Below are positions 1 through 8,100 of a DNA stretch of 22,184 nt, in pieces (position 1 is the first letter of the stretch; the number at the start of each line of letters is the position of its first letter). The notes under the pieces were generated by a model. It saw nothing but the letters and a program-made list of their open reading frames with translations, ran no database searches and had not been told where the DNA came from. The stretch comes from CAZDUS01 sp964508705 (GTDB lineage: Bacteria; Verrucomicrobiota; Kiritimatiellia; CAIKKV01; CAITUY01). The stretch spans positions 1-22,184 of the forward strand of contig CAZDUS010000037.1 of the NCBI GenBank assembly GCA_964508705.1, read 5' to 3'. A program made the position numbers and the translations under genes.

Positions 1-50
1 ATATCCCCTCGCTCTCATCCCTCTCCCGATGCGTCAACGCGCGAAGCAAC

Positions 51-133
51 GGCCACGACGGAGCGTGGCCCTCCATCGGCAACATCGAGGATCTCTCCAT
101 GACTCTTCTGGAGGGCCACGCTCCGTCGTGGCC
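51..133. repeat. Inverted pair of REP-like palindromes
   Basis: Two 24-nt units (51-74 and 110-133) are exact reverse complements of each other. Each unit is itself a small hairpin: stem GGCCACG, loop ACGGAG, stem CGTGGCC, then the tail CTCC. The pairing extends one base inward (75/109). A second outer inverted match, GAAGCAAC at 43-50 and GTTGCTTC at 137-144, flanks the pair, with extra bases on the right side. This is the layout of REP/BIME elements: two palindromes in opposite orientation around a short spacer. A related pair lies at 4931-5008. No transposase is visible in the window. Positions 1-42 and 145-321 hold nothing else I can recognise. Confidence 0.85.
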
Positions 134-321
134 GCGCGGCCAGGGCGTTGCTTCATGGTCCAAAGATCGCCAATACATTCTTAGGCGAGGATTTGGGTGC
201 TATTCCGCGCTATTGACGGAAGCGGGGTGCTGTTGATACTCTCCACCCACTTTTTGCCCAAGAAATGTAATGGATACTTCCCGAGAAACGGCAAAATGGT
301 TGTCAAAGGTTTTGATTCTGG

Positions 322-398
322 CGGGGCGTAGCGCAGACTGGTAGCGCGTTTGGTTCGGGACCAAAAGGCCGAGGGTTCAAATCCCTCCGCCCCGACCA
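322..398 (+). tRNA. tRNA-Pro (anticodon CGG)
   Basis: A complete 77-nt cloverleaf can be folded by eye. The 7-bp acceptor stem pairs 322-328 (CGGGGCG) with 388-394 (CGCCCCG) perfectly. The D stem is 331-334/344-347 (GCGC both sides). The anticodon stem is 349-353/361-365 (TTTGG/CCAAA) with loop TTCGGGA, placing CGG at 356-358, which reads the proline codon CCG. The T stem is 371-375/383-387 with loop TTCAAAT. The discriminator base is A395, and the CCA tail is encoded (396-398). It converges with the 3' end of the TolC-like gene only 18 nt away, and no terminator is visible between them. Confidence 0.97.
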
Positions 399-416
399 CT
401 TACCGCTCCTATCGCT

Positions 417-1922
417 TTATGGCACTTGCCACTGTTCAAACGGGGCGCCGGTTACGTACTCCAGGTTAATCAGGGCAAGTAAATGGCGCTTGCGAGAAGC
501 CAGCTCCAATCTCAAAGACTCAACAATTTGCAACTCGGTGGCCGCCACCTTGTCGGACATGGCATTGGGAGTATCGTTCAGCGTGTCCAGAGTCTGCTGC
601 ATCGAACGAATGATTGGCATCACATCACGCTGATATCGCGCTTGATGCTGTCGGCTTTCGGCCACTTCATCGAGGGCATCATGGATTTCCCGATGACTCA
701 GACGGATTCCCTCATCTTCTGTTGCTCTGGCAAGCTTATACTCGGCTTGGCGAACGTCATCGGCGTGATTCTTTACCGATGAAAAAATGGGAACATCCAT
801 GGAAAAGCCAATCCACCACTCCTCTGACTCGCCGTCACCGGTCTCATACGTGACCACTTCAGATATGTCAGTTCCCCACATTTCCTCCTGCGATGACCGA
901 TAACTTGCCGAGATATCCTTGAGCCATGGCATCCGCACATTACGCGCCTCGCGATAAGAGGACTTGGCTGACAGTGTTCGCCATCCAAGCGCAACCAGAT
1001 CACCACGACAGCGCTTGGCGGTCATTTCAGCCGCTTCAAAAGTGAGGTTGGATTCTGCAACCACTGGCATGACAACCGCATTTGCGGAAATCGTCAATTG
1101 CTCAGGCGATTGGTTGAGCAGAGCCGCCAGACTTCGTTGAGCCAATTTATAGCGATAGCGAAGTTGATCAAAGTCGTCCTGGATTCGCAAATACCGCTGG
1201 GCGGTGGTAACGACATCAGACGACAGCTTCGAGCCCAATTCCATCTGCTCCTGAACCGCCTTGAGGATATCCGCGCCAAGGCGCACCTGTTTAGCGGCGA
1301 GCGCCATGTCTTCCTTCAGGAAATAGATCTCAGCATACAAACGACGAACCTCGCAGGTCACAAACCAGATGGCGTTTTGCCTCTCGGCTCTTGCCGCATC
1401 TATGTCCGCTCGACGGGCGTCAGCTTGCGGACCAAGAATCCAGGGGTTAGGCACGAAAAATCGCGCACTCAGCCGCCATCCATCTTCAACCTGTCGGGTA
1501 CTCCCAATCGCCATTCTCGTTTCTGACACAGGTTGCTGGCTAGTCGATGTTGAAGGCTCTGTTGTTGTCTGGGATGAGGTGGATGTCGCTGGAATCGTCC
1601 GATAACGATCGTCGTCAGAGGTGTCCCGTCCCACAGCCAGCCCGAGTTCCGGGTCCTGGATATCCGAGACAGCCCGTTTTTGCTGTTTTGCAACCTGCAC
1701 GGCAATGTCTAAAGCCGCAATACGTGGACTGCACAATACAGCGCACTTCACCGCCTCATCAATGGTGAGCGGTTCGGGTTTGGGAGGAGGTGTTGGTGCA
1801 GGCTGAGAGGCAGGAGCCTCAGAGGTGATGACCTGCTCCCCTTCTGGAATAGGTGGGGTGGCGCACCCCGCCAACCAACCCATCGCAAATACCCCGGCTA
1901 ATCTGTAAACCAGCTTTCTCAT
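417..1922 (-). CDS. TolC-family outer-membrane efflux lipoprotein
   Basis: A 501-residue protein of the outer-membrane efflux (OEP/TolC) family, which forms trimeric channels joining the periplasm to the outside. The start is placed at ATG 1920-1922. The N-terminus is then a lipoprotein signal with a basic start, a hydrophobic stretch and lipobox LAGC (Cys20), followed by a Pro-rich tether. An upstream in-frame start would add 21 residues and destroy the signal. Long helical segments with Ala, Gln and Arg repeats match the periplasmic coiled coils. A Ser/Thr-rich low-complexity stretch (around residues 105-130) sits where the first extracellular barrel loop is expected. The start lies 5 nt after the stop of the HlyD-like gene, so the two are very probably co-transcribed. 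The substrate cannot be told from sequence. Confidence 0.88.
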   Translation of the reverse strand: MRKLVYRLAGVFAMGWLAGCATPPIPEGEQVITSEAPASQPAPTPPPKPEPLTIDEAVKCAVLCSPRIAALDIAVQVAKQQKRAVSDIQDPELGLAVGRDTSDDDRYRTIPATSTSSQTTTEPSTSTSQQPVSETRMAIGSTRQVEDGWRLSARFFVPNPWILGPQADARRADIDAARAERQNAIWFVTCEVRRLYAEIYFLKEDMALAAKQVRLGADILKAVQEQMELGSKLSSDVVTTAQRYLRIQDDFDQLRYRYKLAQRSLAALLNQSPEQLTISANAVVMPVVAESNLTFEAAEMTAKRCRGDLVALGWRTLSAKSSYREARNVRMPWLKDISASYRSSQEEMWGTDISEVVTYETGDGESEEWWIGFSMDVPIFSSVKNHADDVRQAEYKLARATEDEGIRLSHREIHDALDEVAESRQHQARYQRDVMPIIRSMQQTLDTLNDTPNAMSDKVAATELQIVESLRLELASRKRHLLALINLEYVTGAPFEQWQVP

Positions 1923-1927
1923 GTGAA

Positions 1928-3199
1928 TTAGCGCGGTTCCCCTGATGAAGAAATCGATTGAGAGGCCGTAAGCCCAACCAACCACATCTTTAGTTGAGCC
2001 AAACGGGCGAACCAGCCTTTATAAACCTCACGGATCTCAACAGTCTCCCCGGGAGTGAAGGCACGCGCCCCGGAGTTTTGGTCATCCTTGAATTTAAATA
2101 TAATTCTCCGTCCGCGCAGAGGCACACCACCCTGCACTTGAACTTGCACCGGATTGATCCGCACGGGAAAGGCCTCAACGGCAGTTGAGATTGACTCCAC
2201 AACCGCCGGGACAACCTGCGGCGCTTCACCTTGCATAAACGCAGGCTCGTACTGGCGCCAGATCAGCACGTCCTGTCCGACTCTCAAGTGAAGCGGACTT
2301 AATTCCGGAGAGAAGCCGACGACCGTCGCAGGGTGAGGCTCCACAATATGCATGATGGGGATACCGGCGGGAACCACATTTCCCGGAACGATATAGATGC
2401 GGGAAATATTGCCGTCGCGGCTGGCTCGCAATGTGTATTTCTGCTTTCGTTGCTTCGTAAGATCGCGGGTGGCCTCGAGAATGGAGAGACTTGCCACCGT
2501 TTTATTGCTAATCGCGCCTGAAAGCCCCACTTCCTCGTCCATCCGCAAGCAGGCATGCATGGCATCGCGGTGCTTCACCGCGCTTTCCAAGGCCTGCCGA
2601 CAGATCTCAATCAGCTTTGGATAGGCTAACAGTCCCTGCTCCAGGGCTGCCATTTCCGGGCGTAATTCATTTGCGATTGTCTCCTCAATCAGGCGCTTGG
2701 TCAGGAGGTCCTGGCGTCGCGTGAACTCGCGGCGGATTTCAGCCGCCTCCACCTTGTCACGCTCCTGAAGCATCTGCTGGGTGGCGAGCGCCGCTTCGGC
2801 CTCCTTGACCGCCGCTTCGGACTTTTCGATCGCGGCAACCATGGCGCGCTGATCCAAGGAAAAGGCATCCCGGGCATCCCGCAGGGTCGCCTCATCCACA
2901 GCCATCTGCGCGTCCACAAGCCCCGTATCCATCTGCGCGACAATCTGACCATTGGTAACAAACTGCCCCACTACGACGTGCAGGGAGACCAATCGGGCGG
3001 TCTCCGGGGGCACAATCTCTTCTCCAATGACTTCCACCGTGCCGGACAGACGGCCAAACTGCTGGTTGCGGGAATAGACCGCCATGATAAAAAACAGCAC
3101 CGCCAGCCATAGCAGGTAGGGCCAGTTCCGCATCAATCGCCGCCAGATCAACCCGGAAGGTTTTGCGAGTCGTGGCTTTACAAAGCTTCGTTCCTTCAT
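1928..3199 (-). CDS. HlyD-like periplasmic membrane fusion protein
   Basis: A 423-residue HlyD/RND-adaptor type protein that would link an inner-membrane partner to the TolC-like channel encoded next. One membrane segment (residues about 26-44, WPYLLWLAVLFFIMAVYS) follows a basic cytoplasmic tail. The first half of a lipoyl/barrel-sandwich domain comes next (ending near VTNGQIVAQMD), then a charged coiled-coil region of about 150 residues, the second lipoyl half (SRDGNISRIYIVPGNVVPAG) and a C-terminal beta-barrel part. ATG 3197-3199 is chosen over the adjacent GTG at 3202 because GAGGT lies 6 nt upstream of it. It is 29 nt downstream of the DUF4956 gene. No ABC ATPase, MFS or RND pump gene accompanies it, which is unusual for this family. 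Confidence 0.87.
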   Translation of the reverse strand: MKERSFVKPRLAKPSGLIWRRLMRNWPYLLWLAVLFFIMAVYSRNQQFGRLSGTVEVIGEEIVPPETARLVSLHVVVGQFVTNGQIVAQMDTGLVDAQMAVDEATLRDARDAFSLDQRAMVAAIEKSEAAVKEAEAALATQQMLQERDKVEAAEIRREFTRRQDLLTKRLIEETIANELRPEMAALEQGLLAYPKLIEICRQALESAVKHRDAMHACLRMDEEVGLSGAISNKTVASLSILEATRDLTKQRKQKYTLRASRDGNISRIYIVPGNVVPAGIPIMHIVEPHPATVVGFSPELSPLHLRVGQDVLIWRQYEPAFMQGEAPQVVPAVVESISTAVEAFPVRINPVQVQVQGGVPLRGRRIIFKFKDDQNSGARAFTPGETVEIREVYKGWFARLAQLKMWLVGLTASQSISSSGEPR

Positions 3200-3228
3200 C
3201 ACATTACCTCACTCTTTCCTCGCGGCGA

Positions 3229-3912
3229 CTAAAGTTCAACGGTAGTTCGGTGCATCAGCAAACTGGGCTCGGAGACGTCCTTGATTGAGCGGAGCTTGGC
3301 CAGCAGATCGGACTGGTAGGAAGGATCGCTCAACCGGATTTCATAGGAATACTCCATCAACTCCCCCTGCATCCCCTCGCGCATCGCAATAATATGGAAA
3401 GCGGAACAATATTGCTTGAGAACAGCCTGAACCTCCTCTTCCGATTCTTTATTGACCGGCAGGGTGAAGCGCAACAGGCCCTCATAATCACGCCTTGAAG
3501 CAAACGGGGACCAATGCAGGATCAGCGCCGCAGCCGATAGCGTCATCGTTCCAATAATGGCCACACTGTAAGCGGCCGCCCCGCAGGCAATACCTTCACC
3601 GAAGCAGGCAAACAGAAAGATCATGTCGCGCGGGTCGCGGACGGGCGTACGGAAACGGATAATGGCCAGCGTACCCAGTATCCCAAGTCCGCGAGCCAGG
3701 TTGTTGCCAATAGCCATGATGACCATACATACCACCATGGCACCCAGCACCATCGTGTGGACGAACGACCGGGAATAGGAGAAACCGACGAACGTCCAGC
3801 GGTAAATGGTGGCGAACACAAACGCCAGGGCAAAGGTCAGTAGCAGCGCGAACAAAATCTGTTCAGCCCCGAGCAGGCGGGCCGATCCGAATGCAGAAGT
3901 CAGTTGATCCAT
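3229..3912 (-). CDS. DUF4956 family multi-spanning membrane protein
   Basis: A 227-residue protein with about four hydrophobic helices followed by a soluble C-terminal domain of roughly 85 residues. The conserved core GLGILGTLAIIRFRTPVRDP, followed by a Gly/Ala-rich helix, is what I recognise as DUF4956. The membrane-plus-small-soluble-domain layout recalls MgtC-type proteins, but that comparison is my inference. The start is placed at ATG 3910-3912, with AAGGA about 12 nt upstream; a longer frame overlaps the VTC gene and adds an Arg-rich leader that looks unreal. DUF4956 genes are commonly found next to VTC-domain genes, as here (31-nt gap). The function is unknown. The context suggests an inner-membrane partner of the polymerase. 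Confidence 0.85.
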   Translation of the reverse strand: MDQLTSAFGSARLLGAEQILFALLLTFALAFVFATIYRWTFVGFSYSRSFVHTMVLGAMVVCMVIMAIGNNLARGLGILGTLAIIRFRTPVRDPRDMIFLFACFGEGIACGAAAYSVAIIGTMTLSAAALILHWSPFASRRDYEGLLRFTLPVNKESEEEVQAVLKQYCSAFHIIAMREGMQGELMEYSYEIRLSDPSYQSDLLAKLRSIKDVSEPSLLMHRTTVEL

Positions 3913-3943
3913 ATCTATACTATCCTTATCTGGAGCCCCATCT

Positions 3944-4786
3944 TTATGGATGGAGAATATCCTCCGATGTATACGGCGCAAACGATATCTGGTCGAATAG
4001 AGATTCCTGCCAGATCGCACTAGAGTACTTGCAGTTTCCCGTCGTCTCCAGATTAAATTTCACGATCAGGTCCATCATCCATTGAGGAGCGTCGCTCAGG
4101 GTCTTGATCTCCAGAATGGTTGAGGAAAACGGATAGTTTTTATTCTGGGCAAACGGGGTGTCCATGCAGCGCCAACAACCACCCCTTCCCCAGGAGGTCC
4201 ACGAGGTCGTTGGTTGATAGAGCAGTCTCCTGTCAAAGGTCACTCGGGCATAGGGCTCATTCAGTCCCGTGTAAGGTTCACGCGTATAGCGAACCAGAAC
4301 TACCGGCCTTGCCCCGGTCTGGCGGACCAGCCGAACAAAGTCGAGGTACCCATTCTCCTCCTTTTGGGATTTGAACGAAAGATTGAGTCGGGTGCTCTTC
4401 ACCAGTTCCTCGCCCCATTCTTCAAACGGGATCTTGGCACGCGTCTTGACGATGGTCTTCCCGAATTTGCGCTTAACTTCCATGAAAACGGGACTCGAGC
4501 CGGCTTCGCCATAAATGCGTGCCCGGAGTTTAAACCGACCATGGGCCTCATTGATTTTGGCGCGGTGAATGGCCAGGTCCGGTGTATCGAACTGCAGCGT
4601 GGTGGTCACATATTCGGGGGGATCTCCATTCGTAAAGCTATCCGGACGGCAAAAGGGCCTGATATATTCACGGATCTTGGGGACCAATGAGCTGGGGATC
4701 AGATACTTGAATTCGTGGCGATCCAGACGAATATCAAATGTGTCCGTTGTTTTCATTAGCGATATGTCAGCACCAAAGGTCGGCAT
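3944..4786 (-). CDS. VTC-domain polyphosphate polymerase
   Basis: A 280-residue cytoplasmic protein made of a single VTC domain, the fold that in yeast Vtc4 builds inorganic polyphosphate from ATP. The lysine/arginine/glutamate-lined tunnel signature is visible in order: RHEFKY (23-28), the TTTLQFDTPD strand (61-70), KLRARIY (86-92), EVKRK (103-107), K114/R116, RYTREPY (167-172), RVTFD (181-185) and LEIK (225-228). There is no membrane segment or SPX domain, so membrane coupling would need a partner, plausibly the adjacent DUF4956 protein. The start ATG at 4784-4786 has AGGGAG 8 nt upstream; the internal Met11 has no ribosome site. This is the first gene of the minus-strand operon and is divergent from the CotH gene. 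Polymerase chemistry is inferred from the family. Confidence 0.88.
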   Translation of the reverse strand: MPTFGADISLMKTTDTFDIRLDRHEFKYLIPSSLVPKIREYIRPFCRPDSFTNGDPPEYVTTTLQFDTPDLAIHRAKINEAHGRFKLRARIYGEAGSSPVFMEVKRKFGKTIVKTRAKIPFEEWGEELVKSTRLNLSFKSQKEENGYLDFVRLVRQTGARPVVLVRYTREPYTGLNEPYARVTFDRRLLYQPTTSWTSWGRGGCWRCMDTPFAQNKNYPFSSTILEIKTLSDAPQWMMDLIVKFNLETTGNCKYSSAIWQESLFDQISFAPYTSEDILHP

Positions 4787-5102
4787 TCTAACTCCCTATC
4801 GTCTCCTGTTCCATAAAAATACCCAATATTTAGCGTGTTCTATCCACCACCTTCCCCTCAATCGCTGCCACACTCGCAACTCCACCAGAAAGGTTACAAC
4901 TCGCATCAGGGGTTTTGGCTCATTTAATGCGGCCACGACGAAGCGTGGCCCTCCAATATTAAAGAAAAGGGCGATTTGTTAGATGGAGGGACGCGCTTCG
5001 TCGCGTCCGACTATTCTATTGGCGTCAAAACAAAAGACCCTCGCATTCGGAATAGGTTTACTGACCTTGACCTGCACGCCAGGTTGTCCGATGATATTCG
5101 GT
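4787..5102. other. Intergenic region between divergent VTC and CotH genes
   Basis: A 316-nt divergent gap that should carry the promoters of both transcription units. Besides the REP pair at 4931-5008 and the VTC ribosome site, I see no pair of -10/-35 boxes good enough to name on either strand. An open frame in the CotH register begins at ATG 4983, inside the REP unit, but the first 40 residues it encodes do not look like protein. Confidence 0.6.
4931..5008. repeat. Second inverted REP pair, with altered stem in one unit
   Basis: Unit 4931-4954 reads stem GGCCACG, loop ACGAAG, stem CGTGGCC, tail CTCC. Unit 4985-5008, read on the minus strand, has the same loop and tail, but its stem is GGACGCG/CGCGTCC. 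Two stem positions have therefore changed on both sides, and pairing is kept. The two units are inverted around a 30-nt A/T-rich spacer. They belong to the same family as 51-133 but have loop ACGAAG instead of ACGGAG. Confidence 0.85.
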
Positions 5103-8100
5103 ATGAACACCGTTTTTAGGGCCTGCTTCTTGATTTTATTCCTCCTTTGCACCGTTACGCAGCCTGCCTTAGCGGCAGGGGTGGTCTTCAGCGAAATCAT
5201 GTATCACCCGGTGGACTCCACCAACGTGCCCATCGACGGTGATGATTACGAATTCATCGAATTGTTCAACGCTGGATCAACATCCGTCAACCTGAACGGA
5301 GCGTCTTTTAGTTCAGGCATCACCTTCGCTTTCTCGAATAGTCACATTCTCGCATCCGGCAGCTATCGCGTGCTCGTCAAGAACCAGACCGCTTTCACCA
5401 ATCGGTACCCGACCGCCACAGGGCTCGTTTGGGGCACCTACACTGGAAGCCTTGCCAACAGCGGCGAGAAAATCACACTGAAAACCTCGGGCGGAGTCAC
5501 CCTGTTTTCGGTGACCTACGGGACAACGAGCGGCTGGCCGGAATGGCCGGACGGCCAGGGTTGCTCACTGGTGCTACGGGATCCGAATGGACCAGCTGAC
5601 GCCTCTTCAAACTGGTGCGCCAGCGCGGACTTCAACGGCACACCCGGCGCAACCGGCGCCTGCCACTCGGCCGACATCGTCATCAACGAGGTGCTGACTC
5701 ATACCGATCCGCCCTACGAGGATGCAATCGAACTGCGCAACGTCACGGCTCAGCCGATCGACATCACGGGATGGTATCTCAGCGACGATGTCGTCATCCG
5801 GAAAAAATATTGCCTGACAAACGGTGTGATCCCCGCCGGCGGCTATGCCGTTGTCTACGAATACCAATTCAATGCCGCGACACCCGTATCCAACAACATC
5901 CCCTTTGCCCTCAACTCGTTCATGGGGGATCAGGTTTACCTCACGGCGGCCACAGGCGCGGGGAAGCTAACCCGGCAGGTCGACCGGGTGTCGTTTGAAG
6001 CGGCGGAGAACGGCGTGTCGTTCGGCCGGTTTCCCGACGGAGCGGCGGGCGAATTGACGACAATGGATCACCTCACCTTCGGGACTACCAACCCGCCATC
6101 ACCCGAGGTCTTCCGCACCGGCCGGGGCGCACCAAACAGCCTCCCAAAGGTGGGACCATTGGTGATCAGCGAAATAATGTACCATACGCCTGACGACGGA
6201 CCGGAGAACGAGTTTATCGAATTGCTGAACATCTCAACCAATGCCGTCAGCCTGTTCGATCCGCTAAACCCCACCAATACCTGGCGGTTGTCGCACGCCG
6301 TCGCATTCACGTTCCCAACCAACATTTCCCTTGCCGTAGGTGCCCGCCTGCTCGTGACGGGCACCAATGCCGGACTGTTCAGAGCCACGCATCAGGTTCC
6401 ATCCGAGGTAGCCATTTTTGGGCCATGGACCGGCAGACTCGACAATGCGGGTGAGAGCGTGCGACTCTACAAACCTGACCCTCCGAACTCGGAAGACGGT
6501 TTCGTACCCTACATTCTCGTCGACAGGGTCGATTACGATGACTCCCCTCCTTGGCCCGCGGCGCCCGATGGTGCTGGCCCGTCGCTGGAGAGGCTCGCGG
6601 ATTCCTCCTTCGGCAATACCTCGTCAAACTGGTTTACTGGCGCGCCCGGCGGTTCGACAGGAACGGCACCCATCGGCGGGTTCGTGAATCCCGTAGTATC
6701 CCCGGCCTCGCCGGCCTCAGGCCAATCCGCCACAGTCACGGTCTCCGTGGTCACTCGCGGGACGCCGCCAACCAACGTGGTCCTGTTCACGGCCATAAAT
6801 GGCACGGAATCAACCCTGACCATGATGGACAATGGTATTGGCGCGGATCGCGTCAGCGGTGATCAGGTGTACACCGCCGTGATAGGCGGGCAGACAAACG
6901 GGACCTGGGTGCACTACCGTTTCGAGGCGTCCTGTTCGGAGGGGAATTTCCTGTTACCCGTTCCAGAAGCGGAATACATCCCCTGCCCCTCTATCACCCT
7001 CCGTATGAGCGGCGGCGGTGTCGCACGAACCGAGCAACCTGAACCTGGCTGGCAAACGTTCACGTATACCGGGATCTCCTCGCACAGCAACACGTTATTC
7101 TTCTACTTGAACGGGATGGGCGAAGCGTTGGTTGATGACGTGACGTTTACGGCAGGCGGTGTGCAACGAGTTGGGGATAGCGGCTTCGACCTTCCACTGG
7201 GTGGCACCTGGCGCACCAACGGGAATCACCAGGCCTCTTTCCGCGAGTGGCTTACAAAAGAAAACACTTACGTCTGCCATATCTTATCCACCGCCGCCGG
7301 CAATGGAAACGGCAACAATGTCAGCACCCGGTTCAACTCTCCCGTGGCTCTCGGCGAGGTGTGCCAAGCCACCTTCCGCATCCGGCAAGCTTCGCGCTCG
7401 GTTCAGAACTGGCTGAGCTATCTTGTCGGATCGGCCCCGGCAGAGGTGTTTATCAGCGAGATTATGTACCACCCCGACGCGACGAATGAAGCACCGCTCG
7501 AGTACGTCGAACTGCACAACCCCTCGGACGGAGCGGTGAATCTTGGAGGTTGGCGCTTGTCCGGAACGGGATTCCTCCTCCCCGCCGGCTCAATACTGCC
7601 GGCGGGCGGTTACGTCGTGTTGTGCGGTTCCACCTCCGGAGTGATGGCCGCCTACGGGATCACCAACGCAATCGGCAACTGGCCGGGTCTCCTGAAAAAC
7701 AGCGGCGAAACCCTTCGCTTGCGCAACCCTTACGGCCGGTTGGTAGATGAGGTGGACTACGATGACCGGGAACCGTGGCCGACGGCAGCGGACGGATATG
7801 GTCCCTCACTGGAGCGTCTCTTCCCGCCCCATAACGGCAGGGATAGTGTTTCGTGGAACTCCTCAGCGGCAAACAACGACTGGCAGGCACTGGTGTGGAC
7901 ACAAACACTGTCCACAGCAGAACTGCCCATTTCACTCTGGCTCGATTTTGATGGCAAGTGCCTTGTCGACGACGTGACCGTGCGCCCCCTCGGCGTGAAT
8001 ACAAACCTGCTGACAAACGGCCTGTTCGACAACGGATCGAACGGCTGGATCATGTCCGGCAACCACAATTTATCACGCGTGAAAAGCAATCTGGGCACCA

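Noticed and set aside
4983..5102. Upstream 40-codon extension of the CotH protein
   Set aside because: It starts inside a REP unit, has no ribosome site, and would bury the signal peptide that begins at 5103.
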